Assembly: GCF_028389875.1 (NCBI RefSeq) | Contig: NC_084663.1 | Location: 161,928,301-161,992,300 of the forward strand | DNA from: Rhea pennata | Taxonomy: Eukaryota > Chordata > Aves > Rheiformes > Rheidae | DNA: 64,000 nucleotides | Reading direction: 5' to 3' | Shown: one piece after another, positions 1 through 10,500 of the stretch | Layout: every line of letters begins with the position of its first letter | How positions within the stretch are numbered: position 1 is the first letter of the stretch | Translations under genes and position numbers: made by a program | Notes under the pieces: generated by a model | Databases searched by the model: none | What the model was told of the DNA's origin: nothing | The model's input: the letters and a program-made list of their open reading frames with translations, nothing else

Positions 1-2949
1 AAAGCTCTTGAAAGAAACAGTAAGGTCAAAATTTGAATCAATGGGACTTTAGCCACTCCTCTTATGCTGAAATTAGTTGTTTGAAAAGTTCTTTGACAAC
101 TCTAGACAAACAGATCTTAGCAACAGTGGAAACACACAGCAGTACTCATTTTGAAAAGAGAGTAAAACTGCATATTAAATGAAAAGTCATTCAGCATGCT
201 ATTTGAAAAATCAGGATAGTACTGATATTGGGCAGCTATAAGAATGGCTCCTTTATTCACTGCAATAGCTGAGGAGAAGCTGTAACACTTGGACAGCAAG
301 GCTAAGTAATAGACAGTGCCTGCGATTTCCCCAATGCCTAATCAAAAGAAGACAGCTGTCTCTTTGTGGCTTTATTTGGTGTCTTTCATGCTGAAAGTTA
401 GACAGCTGTGGGTAGCTGCTGATGCCGGCAAGCCTGGAGCAGGTGCCAACATGGGGACACCAAGATGATTAATCTGTCTGCCCAGTGCTCCCTCACCAGA
501 TGGGGAGAGAACCCATCCTGCATCCATCTCCCTCCTCCCACCTGTGGACACAAACCCAACTCTTGCCATATGGTGAGAACCTTTAATCACTTTTTTTTTT
601 TTTTTTTTTTTTTTTTTTGCCAGCAGTCCCAGTTTACCGTTAACTGGGCAGTCTCAGCCTTAGATGGCATTACTGTTATGGTCACCGAGGTGCAGCTGGC
701 CTTGCAAGGTTGTACTCCTCTAAATGCCCCCAGTGCTTCCCTCCAGTTATCTGCAGAATTTGGCTGTTTTCACATAGTTTCTCTGCTACCACCTTGAAAG
801 CCAGACAGTCCTCATGGTGCTATTTGTAAATGTGTCAGCTTCTTACACTGTTTTCTGCCCCATCCAGCGGTTCATAATGTCATATCCAGCAGTTTTCCAT
901 GTCCTGTTCAGTTAGCTAAATCTCAGGCCCGGTGGCTCAGATGCCTGCAGCTCTAACACTTTTCAAATTCTGAAGAGCTAGGAAAAAAAGAAAGAAAAGA
1001 TAGGAGATATTATGCCTAAGATAGAAAGAAAAATGCAGAAAAAGGAAGGAAACATACAAAAGACATAAGAATAAAGATGCTGGAGTTTGAGGAGAAGTAA
1101 CCAGTGACTGAAGTCTTGATGTAACCTGTTTCTTACATAATTCTTTTCTTTAAGCATGCCCAGTGGAATTACTTCTCTGCCTGAAGCGAAACATGTGAAA
1201 CATATGTTTAATGATCTTGCTGAGCCCAAGTGGGAGAAGGAATGGAAAAGGAGGAAAGCATGTCTTAGAAATCCTGGGACATCTTAAAAGGCACTAGGTA
1301 TCTGTGGATGACTGAACTGATTGCCACAGACAATGATACGTTACTGCAAGATGACAAAGAAGTGTTTTTCTACAAAAAGTATATGTAGATGTGGTGTTTA
1401 TGGTTAAATACACTTAATGGAGGATTACATGTGAACTGTGATAGTGGTAAATACCTACATACCTAGCTATGCAGGAACAGATTGGCTGATACAAGACAGT
1501 TTGAATTGTCTCTGAACAAAGACAAAAGAAATGAGGCTATTTCAGTGCTAGACTCATGCACGTGTGAGAAAACACAGACTACACAGCACCTCCTGAACTC
1601 CTTGGGCACCTGAAATTTGGATGCAATGCTGAAGACTAGAGACTATTGCTATATCTATATCAGTACTGCATACCATAGCTTGTTCTCAATTTTGTAAAAT
1701 TATGTAGTTGTAATGGAAAGGAGTAAAAATAAAAAGTATTTGTTTTACACTGTTCTATTGGTTGCTCTCTTTCCTCTGTTAATTAAGTAATCTTCGTATG
1801 TCTACCCACTATTTCTTTTCTCTACTTTCTTATCAGGCTTCTCTGAAAATTAGTCATTTCTCCTTCCTCTTGCACTTCATTAGAAACACTTTCCCTTACC
1901 TAACCTTGCCTTGTCTTTCTCAATACCTCACCTTTTTCTGCGCTCACTCTTTCTGCCCCATATGGGATTTCAAATGGCACTAGCCACCTGCATATGAGTC
2001 TCTGAATTGAGCCAGCTTTGATTAAAATGGTTGCTCAGACATGTATTTTACAGGTAGACATCTCAATTTAGGGGTTTAGTCAGCCAGCTGTACTCCAGAA
2101 AGAATCTTCTGATTCCTTTTTTGACATGCCAGTAAATATGTGTAAAGTGTTCATTTTAATTGCTCTAAGATGCTGTGTTGGTTAAAGCAATGTCTAATCT
2201 ATCTACGTGTATTGATCTTTCCCACATTAAAGATGTACTTTCAGAAGAGGTGTAGTATTACAGGGGAGCTGTGTTGCTCAGATTGGTACTGAGCTAGTGT
2301 CCCCATTCATAGTTTCAGAGCTTCTTCAGCATATTTTACAAACTTCCAGGCTTACTTTCTGTCTTTTTCACATACTGTGTAAACAAAAGCAGCAGACAAA
2401 AGTCAGTTCCAGGTAAATCGTATCCTAAGGGAGATGAGTTGAAATGTGTTTTAGATTTTGTGGTTTTACTAATTGGCTTTGTGTTTCTGTAGATGGAGTA
2501 GAAACACATTTGAATGTGTCTGGCAAAGAACAGATTTTTGATATAATGATTTGAGAGCCTGAAAGTGCTGATTATAGTGACTGCAGCATGGATGAAGTCC
2601 TCAGCTGTGTGATGGTAATGTTTGTTGCATAGATAACAGACTTCCAGAATGATGTGATTGAACATCTATGGAAATATTGAATAGTATAGACACAAACACT
2701 GCTATAACCACAGCTGTTTTTTATTATACCTATTTACAAGTCTGCCTAAACACTGGAGACAGAAAGAGAGAGAATGGGAGACAGAAAAAGCTTTCAGTGA
2801 AATACTGGGAGATGCAAGCTTTTATTGATTATTTTATGCAAGTTTTACTGAGTGCAGCTAATAGAGGCAGCGAACAGATGTAGTAGTTTGTGCAGCAGTT
2901 TGCATAGAAGTGCACAGAAGGCACCTTCGTTTCCAGTCTTAGTAGTGTA
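1..2949. other. Upstream non-coding DNA
   Basis: I see no exon-like open frame with a recognisable protein family here. Open frames are short and AT-rich. The only distinct element is a T28 homopolymer at 591-618. In mammals TGDS lies on this side of DCT, but no part of it was recognised, so it probably lies further left. Confidence 0.6.
591..618. repeat. Poly(T) run, 28 nt
   Basis: This is an uninterrupted run of T. It has no flanking gene-like sequence suggesting a processed retrocopy, so a simple homopolymer expansion is the best reading. Confidence 0.95.
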
Positions 2950-5900
2950 GTGTGCACTTCTTCAGACATGGTCATGACATACTGCAAAGTACATTCCCCT
3001 GTAGCTGTTGGAGTCACTGTATCAGCTGTGTCAGAAGATTTGCCCAGGCAGACCCTCTGTCAGCAGATGCAGCTCTACCGGTCTCAGGCTGCAGGGAGTG
3101 CTTGGGGCCTCTCCAGATGGCCTGGACTGGCAGTCAGCTCTCCTGCAGGAGGTGTGCTGCTGCTGCTGAGTTGTGTTGTCAGGTGAAGGAGTTATGGGAG
3201 GAAGTCAGTAGGTTGTGTAGCATCGGCAAAAATGAGTAGGATCTACAGGGTATTCTCGGAGACTGTACAACTCCAGGAGTCCCAATCCCCCACAGCAGAG
3301 GAGCTGCCAGAGGACTCTGTGCCAACTGAAATGGTACGTTGGTACATCACAACACTGTAGAAGAAGGCTGGAAACTGGTCACTTCTCATGGGAGAAGAAA
3401 GGCCTTTACTTCTCCTGAAGACTTGCAGTTGAGGAACAGGTTTAGTGCCCTCCAAGCTGAGAAGAGCTGGGCATGGCTTCAAGGGAAGGAACCAGGCTGA
3501 CAGACCCTGTGCCTTGCAGGAACATGCAGAAGTGGCAGAAGTGGCGGGTGATTGTCGTGTGTGTCCCCCTGCAGGGAACGAGGCACCTGCTTGCTGACCT
3601 GACCTCTTGTCTAGAGAGGTTTGCTGCCTGCCAGGGGCTTGTACACAAGATGTCATCAAAAGACTGCCAAAGCTTGTCCATGTGTCAGATTTTCTTGTCA
3701 GTCCTGCCAGTGAGGGGAAAGGTTAGGAAGAGGAGTAGATGGATTTTCCAAACTAACAAATGGCTGTGCCACTGGTGTTGGCAACAGGATTTTGGTTTCT
3801 ATAACCATGTGACCCTGTTTGAAGATTGACAACTGATGGGAAGAGATAGGATTCACCTCACTAAGGGCTTTAAACTAGGAAAGATGGGGGAAGGGGAGAG
3901 TTCTAGAGACAGAGCAGTCAGGATGCTTCCAGCTTGCATGAAGGCACATGCAGCCTGGGAAGTGTGCACAGGACATCACTATGGAGGATCCTCTTACACC
4001 TCTCCTGGGAAACGTGTGTGCCTGATGACCTCTTTGAAATGCCTGTACACCAATGCATGCAGCATGCGGAACAAACAGGAAGAACTAGAGATCTGTATGT
4101 GGTCGTAGGGCCCTGATCTCATTGCAATTATAGAGACATGGTGGGATAGCTCACATGACTGGAATGCTGCCATGGATGGATATGTGCTTTTTAGGAAAGA
4201 CCAGGCCAGGAAGACGAGGTGGTGGAGTTGCTCTTTATGTGAGAGAACAGCTGGAATATATCCAGCTCTGCCTAGGGGGTGGATGAAGAGCAAGTCGAGA
4301 GCTTATGGGTAAGGATTAAAGGGCAGGCTAACATGGGGGACACTGTTGTGGGTGCTTTCTACAGGCCACTTGATCAGAAGAGGAAGTTGATGAGGCCTTC
4401 TACAGATAGCTGGAAGTAACCTCACAATCACAGGCCCTGGTTCTCATGGGGAACTTCAACCACTCTGATATCTGCTGAAAAAGACAATATAGCTAGGCAC
4501 AAACAGTCCAGGATGCACCTGCAGAGCATTGATGATAACTTCTTCATACAGGTGATGGAGGAGCCAATGAGGAGAGGTGTGTTGCTGGACCTTGTATTAA
4601 CAAATAAGGGCTCATTGGAGACACGAAGGTTGGAGCAATCTTGGCTGCAGTGACAATGAGGTGGTAGAATTCAGGATCCTTTGAGGAGGAAGAAAGACAA
4701 TAAGTAGGATCTCAACCCTGGACTTCAAGAGAGTGGACTTTGGCAAGAAGGAGGACTCAGGAAACTACAGACCAGCCAGCCTCACCTCCATCATCCTGGA
4801 TGTCATCTCTAAGCATGTGGAGGAAAAGGAGGTGATCAGGAGTAGTCAGCATGGATTCACCAAGGGGAAATCATGCTTAACCAGTCTGATAGTCTTATAT
4901 GATGGAATGACCGTCTGGATAGGCGAAGAAGAGAGCAGTGGATATTGTCTACCTTGCTTTCAGCAAGGCTTTTGACACTGTCTCCCATAACATCCTCCTA
5001 GCAAGCTCAGGAAGTGTGGGTCATATGAGTGTACAGTGAAGTGGATTGAGAACTGGCTGAAAGGTAGAGCTCAGAGGGTTATGATCAATGGTGCAGAGTC
5101 TAGCTGGAGGCCTGTAGCTAGCGGTGTCGTACAGGGGTCAATACTGGGTCCCATTTTGTTCAACTTCTTCATCAATGACCTGGATGAGGGGACGGAGTGC
5201 CTCCTCAGCAATTCTGCTGATGATTCCAAGCTGGGAGGAGTGGCTGATACACCTGAGGGCTGTGCTGCCATTCAGAGAGTCCTGGACAGGCTGGAGAGTT
5301 GGGCAGAGAGGAACCTCATGAGGTTCAGTAAAGGGCAAGTGCACAGTCCTGCACCTAGAGAGGAAGAAATAACCCCAGGCACCAGTACAAGCTGGGGACT
5401 GATCTGCTGGAAAGCAGGTCTGAAGAGAAGGGCCTGGGAGTCCTGGTGGACAGCAAGTTAACCATGAGCAGGTAATGTGCCCTTGTGGCCAGGAAGGCCA
5501 ATGGTCTCCTGGGGTGCATGAGGAAGAGTGTTGCCAGCAGGTTGAGGGAGGTAATCCTGCCCCTCTCCTCAGCCCTGGTGAGGCCACGTCTGGAGTCCTG
5601 TGTCCAATTCTGGGCTCTCCAGTACAAGAGAGACATGGAGCTACTGGAGAGAGTCCAGTAGAAGGCTCCAAATATGATTAAGGACTGGAGCATCTCTCCT
5701 ATGAGGAAAGGCTGCAAGAGCTGGATCTGTTTAGCCTGGAGAAGAGAAGACTGAGAGGGGATCTTATCAATGTCTAGAAATCTCTTACGGGAGGGTGTCA
5801 AGAGCGTGGGGCCAGACTCTTCAGTGATGCCCAGAGACAGGACAAGAGGGAACATGCACAAGGTGAAACACAGGCCATTCTATCTGAACATGAGGAAAAG

Positions 5901-6099
5901 CTTCTTTACTGTGAGAGTGACAGAGCACTGACACAGGTTGCCCAGAGAGGTTGCGGAGTCTCCTTCTCTGAAGATATTCAAAACTCGCCTGGGTGCGATC
6001 TTGTACAGTCAGCTGGAGCTGACCCTTCTTGAGCATGGGGGTTGGACTAGATGATCCACAGAGGTCCCTTCCGACCTCAGCCATTCTGTGATTCTGTGG
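2950..6099 (+). mobile_element. Long CR1 LINE copy, decayed
   Basis: This is a non-LTR retrotransposon of the CR1 family in sense orientation. The 3' end is diagnostic: a GTTGGACTAGATGAT block followed by the ATTCTGTG-ATTCTGTG tail ending near 6,099. Upstream of that are a reverse-transcriptase C-terminal region (about 4,740-5,990), an apurinic endonuclease start (about 4,047-4,500, with the CR1-like YTNACSMRNKQEELE stretch) and an ORF1-like zone (about 3,000-3,850) with ELWEEVSRLCSI. At roughly 3.1 kb it is far longer than the few-hundred-base 5'-truncated copies that dominate bird genomes. The left boundary is approximate, because no clear junction was seen. The reading frames carry many stops and shifts, so it is inactive. 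It ends about 0.8 kb before the first DCT promoter element. Confidence 0.9.
4047..5990 (+). pseudogene. CR1 ORF2 (endonuclease-reverse transcriptase) remnant
   Basis: The endonuclease part opens with YTNACSMRNKQEELE and continues as IIETWWDSSHDWNAAMDGY across an in-frame stop. An RT part follows with KEDSGNYRPASLTS (about 4,743), HGFTKGKSCL, a conserved [20 protein letters not shown] stretch (5,107-5,163) and FFINDLDEG. The catalytic aspartate pair survives as ADDSKL near 5,217-5,235, but the residue before it is Ser, where CR1 elements normally have a bulky aromatic. Frames shift repeatedly between these islands. In the C-terminal region there are a TAA near 5,473 and a TAG near 5,660, followed by a frameshift in the stretch reading MIKDWS. 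It cannot encode a working enzyme. Confidence 0.85.
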
Positions 6100-6812
6100 T
6101 TCAGTGTGGTAGAGATGAACTAAGAGTATTGCTTCAGAGTCTTTTCATGACTTATCTCTACTTTATTTTGATTTATTCCTTTTATCCTTCTATCACGTAA
6201 GAGTTGTTTTGTGAGCAAGAATTGCTGCATGCTGGCAGCTTTTTAAAGTTATTTTGTAGGTGCCCTGAATAATGCCGCTTGTCTGTGTGTCTAGTGTATA
6301 CATTGATCTTACAGACTGTTTTCTACTAGGTGGGTTATAAAAGCTCAACTGTGACAGTTCAGAATGGCTAGCAATCAGACCATGCCCATAACGATCTCTG
6401 GAGTAACAGTGGGGAAGGGATTAGAGAGCAGACAAATATTACTCACCTTTTAAAAACAATTAAATAATTCATTGTGTATACAAAAATATTATTAAAATAG
6501 GAATCCATCTCCACTTGCTTTTTAAACACTACAGCACAAGCACCAAAATTCTGCAATTATCTGATGGAGTCTCCATCCCAAGCTGTTACTGCTAGCTTTA
6601 TTAATTTTTGTTAATGATGTACCTATATCCACTGCACATCTAGTTCATTCCTCCTGTTTCTTCTTTTGTGAAAAGTGCTTTATTGCAGTGAATGAACTGA
6701 AAAAAGAAGGGTTTCCCCTTCTGTTTATTATCTGTTTGCAGGGTTTGGATTAAAAGAATAAATCTGTTTCTCTAGCCACCTCAGCTAAAATGAGACCATC
6801 AGCTTCTCAAAG
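6100..6812. other. DCT distal upstream region
   Basis: This is AT-rich non-coding sequence between the CR1 tail and the promoter motifs. No gene and no further repeat were recognised. Confidence 0.6.
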
Positions 6813-6819
6813 CACATGA
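6813..6819 (-). promoter_or_regulatory. Distal CACATGA E-box (M-box core, reverse)
   Basis: CACATGA is the reverse complement of TCATGTG, the M-box core recognised by MITF in promoters of melanocyte genes. It lies about 180 bp upstream of the TATA box. A single 7-mer can occur by chance, but it is paired with a second copy nearer the promoter, which raises its plausibility. Confidence 0.5.
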
Positions 6820-6925
6820 CAGACAGGCACGAGCTGTAGAAATAAATCCAAGGCATTCACCCTCTTGACATGCTGCCAGAACCCTCATAACTTGCTCTCA
6901 CACTGGCGTCTTTTTTGCCATTGAT

Positions 6926-6934
6926 GTCATGTGC
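6926..6934 (+). promoter_or_regulatory. Proximal M-box (GTCATGTGC)
   Basis: The TCATGTG core with flanking G and C matches the extended M-box that MITF binds in tyrosinase-family promoters. It sits 57 bp upstream of the TATA box, a usual location for this element, and fits DCT expression in melanocytes and pigmented epithelium. Function is inferred from the motif and its position. Confidence 0.7.
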
Positions 6935-6958
6935 AAAACACGAGGATTTGTGCAGTGT

Positions 6959-6964
6959 TAATCC
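6959..6964 (+). promoter_or_regulatory. Possible OTX/bicoid site (TAATCC)
   Basis: TAATCC is the core of the OTX-type homeodomain site and lies between the M-box and the TATA box. A reverse copy (GGATTA) is at 7,086-7,091. OTX2 is known to drive pigment genes in retinal pigment epithelium. A 6-mer is weak evidence by itself. Confidence 0.3.
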
Positions 6965-6990
6965 CTCTAATGAGGGCTTCTCCCAACCCC

Positions 6991-6998
6991 TATATAAA
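6991..6998 (+). promoter_or_regulatory. DCT TATA box (TATATAAA)
   Basis: This is a good TATA match. Spacing predicts transcription starting near 7,018-7,028, giving an unspliced 5' leader of about 230 nt before the ATG at 7,257. Together with the upstream M-box it defines the likely core promoter. Confidence 0.75.
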
Positions 6999-7256
6999 CC
7001 CTCACTCAAAGCCGTGGTTCTTAGGCAGGCACCACAGAGCCAAAGCTCCTGTGTTTTGAACCACATTCAAGGTAATTAGAGACGAGGATTAAGCAAACAA
7101 CCCAATACCAGCATCCTCAGCAGCAAAAGGAATTATCCCAGTTGGCCGGGGCATGAAGTGGCTGCGAGTCCAGGCAGTCAGGTTGTCTCACTGAGGAAAT
7201 CTCCACTCTCCACTCCCTGAAGTGCTATAGACAGGGAGAGCCTGCACTCAGCAGCA

Positions 7257-7557
7257 ATGGGCTTTCAGGGGTGGCTCTTTTGGGCCTTGCTGGGCTATTT
7301 CAGCTGCTGTTGTCCTGCTGGAGTGGAGGCGCAGTTCCCCCGTGTCTGTATGACAGTGGAGGCCCTTCGGTTGAAGCGATGCTGCCCGGTGTTGGGGTTA
7401 GAGCCAGGCAATGAGTGTGGGATCCTGCAGGGCAAGGGGCAGTGTCAGGTGGTGCATGTGGATGCTCAGCCTTGGAGTGGCCCCTATACTCTTCGAAATG
7501 TGGACGACCGGGAACGATGGCCCCTCAAGTTCTTCAATCAAAGCTGTCAATGCACAG
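7257..7557 (+). CDS. DCT: DCT exon 1 (coding part)
   Basis: It encodes residues 1-100 and the first base of Gly101, and holds the start codon, the signal peptide and the first Cys-rich segment ([32 protein letters not shown]). The donor reads CACAG|GTGAG. Reading on past 7,557 yields another 46 codons before a stop, which is intron read-through and not protein. Confidence 0.96.
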
Positions 7558-10500
7558 GTGAGAGGGGATGCTGGTGGCAAGGGGATGGACAGATCTGCTC
7601 CAGGCAGGCCCAAAGGCTGGAAAGGTCCCTGATGGGGGAAGGCATCAAGAAGGCTCTGAATATTATCAGTTTCCTAAGAAGTCAAACAAGTTTATGACCA
7701 AGCCATGATATTCTCTGAGCAGGAATCAACTTTCAGGGTCAACAGGGTTAAAAGAGCATGTTCTCTCATGTAACCTTTTGAGTTGTCATTCTCTTCCCCT
7801 AGAGTTCTCCTTGTAGCCCCTGCAACACCTTTTTTCCAGAGGATTTTACATATTCAGTGCTATGTTCAGATTTGATTCTTCTGTGGCTGCGAAACCTGAC
7901 ACTGTGAATCTGGATCAGTTTATGCTGATCATGTTTGTTCCTGCTGGAGCAGTACTTTGCAGAACAGTATATCCCGGTACAGAAAATGTGTTGATGTCCA
8001 GCTGGGGTGTCTTCCAGGGTTGTCAACTGAGGCTCCACCTCACTTTAATCCCAAACAGGTCCGCATTACCGTGAGAAGGGCAATACTGCCCTTTTCCTTC
8101 CCATCTCCAGCTGCTCAGTCCCACTCTTGCCTTTTCTGTGTATTGGTGTGGTGGGAAGCAAATTGGATCAGGGAATTGATTTGCCTGAAGGCTAACCTGG
8201 TCAGAAGGAGCAGATTTTAGTGAGACCAGTTCACTGGTGCTGGTACGAGGGAGGGAGTAGAAAGGCAGGTCAGGGCAGGGTAAGGAGGCAGGACCTTCAT
8301 TTAAAGAGGGTTAAAATAACCCTGGAACCAGTGCCCTAAGTGCTTTGTAGGGCTGCTGAGGGACAATATTGGGAATACCAGGTGGAAGGTGTGACTGTAG
8401 CATGAAAGTCACCTGCTGAACAGATTTCAAATGCAGCCTGGGGTGTCTTTTTGGAAATAAAGTTGTTTGGATTTTCTAACATGGGAAAAATAGTGCACTT
8501 ATTTTCAGTGTGATTGTTAGAAGTAGCTTACCTATTTCGTCTAACATCTACCTTGCCTCTCATTATCACAAAACCCAAATCAGTCTGATGAAAACACACA
8601 ACAGAAAATTTCAGGCTGTGTAGTTAAGTTTTGCAACGTTGGTATCAACTGAAAGCAGAGAGGTAGTGGCAGATGGTCTAAACAGATAGATAGTATTATT
8701 GAGGCTCATCTGAAACAGTAATGGATTTTAGAGTATAAAAATGTTTCTATCTCTTTCTTTGACTAGGTTGTTTGACAGCTCTGTATATTTTCCAGACATT
8801 TATTGAAAATAATAAATAAAGTTATTATTTTATTTTAAGCATTCTTAAATACCTCCAAAACTAAATGTAAGTATCACATATGGCACAGACCCTGAGTCAG
8901 AAGAGCACTACAGCATATGGGTATACCCTAACATTTCTGCCATCTGAATTATTAGGGGACCAGAACCCAAGAGTAAATCGGGGAGCACTGTTGTCATACC
9001 CATACAGAGACATTAATTTAAATTGCTTGTCCAACCAGAATTTGCAGGACCAGATCTTAAGTTAAGTGTCTGGAATATAGTGTAGTTTTATTCTCATTTT
9101 CTTCTTTTGGGCTGTCCATTTTCCTCAGTTCTTTAAATGTGGTTTCTCCACATTTCATCTCTGTTGTTTATATTTTGCTTGTTGTATTCCTCCTCCTCCT
9201 TTGCTCAGCACCCAGACCTGGATGGATACGATTTACAAGAACTGTTTCTTTAGTGAAAGACTATCACAGATGGCCAAATTTTCAGAGGTCCTTTTATCTA
9301 GAGCTCGAATTGAGTCATTTACTGAGAGATCTTTAGAGTCCTTGTTCTCTAAGCATAGCAGTGAGTATTGTGGAGCAGTGAGTATTACAGAGCAATGTGG
9401 CTGTAGAATTTATTAAATTATAAACATTTCAAATTCAGCCCTCAGTACAGCCTAAAACTAGGTCCAAAAGCAGAGCCCAGTGACCCTTACAGCAGAAAAC
9501 TATCCATTTGGCTCTCATGGCAAAAATCCTGATACCACTGTTGTGATACTGCTGTGTGCTGGTGATTCAAATCTAATGTAACTCCTGTGTTAATGCAGGG
9601 AACCAGAAGAACCCTGAAAAAAAGTCCTTTATCTACCATTTGATAAATGATGTATATTAGCTGTTCTCCAAGAAAGGAAGAGGCAAGACAGTTTTCATGT
9701 TGCTACAAAAAAAAAAAAAAAAAAAAAAACAAGACAGAAGACGGTGAGGGTTAGAGGGGTTTATTTTTACTGAAGAAAGTAGTAACACTGTCAATACTGA
9801 GTTGACAGGTTTACTGATTTGTGTTACCCCCAGTGTCAGAAGACCAACCACATGCTATAAATTTGCCCAGAGGTAGAAAAATGTGTCTACAACCTCAGAC
9901 AATCACTGGGGTTGAGAAGGAATCAAAGTGCTGTGTGCCAACTACCACATACCACTGAAGTGTAGGAACACATAAGCAGCTTCATGTTATAAGAAGTGTC
10001 ATTTTCTCAAGGTCATGTCCATGGACTGACTGAAGGAGAGAACTGGTATGGCCAGAGAGCCTATAGAAACAGCCTGATTCATACAAATTTACTGGGAAAG
10101 AGCACCATTAAAGGTGATGAGGAGAGATGTAGAAGAGAGATCTTGAGGGGTGTGATATCATCTCCAGACAAATGAGTTAGTGAGGAAGAAATCTCAGATG
10201 ATCCCTTCCCTTCCCTTCCCTTCCCTTCCCTTTCCTTCCCTTTTTCTCTCTCTTCTTTCTCGCTCTTTTTTTTCTTTTTTTTTGCCAGCATCAGTGCAAT
10301 GATCATTCCGATCATTCCTAGAAGCAATGGAACAAGCTGTGTCTACACACAGAGAGGATCTAAACCCCAGCTGTAACGTTATCTCCCATCTGTGTGACAG
10401 GGTGACCTTCTGCACTGTATTCTCTAGGAACTGCAAGAAGTGAGAAAACCTAGGTAGTCCCTAGCATAGCCTCAGAGAAGTAGTGCACTGAATTGCTATG

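Noticed and set aside
7558..7697. Extension of DCT exon 1 beyond 7,557
   Set aside because: The frame stays open for 46 more codons, but a strong donor (G|GTGAG) and exact phase continuity with exon 2, matching the conserved protein, show this is intron.
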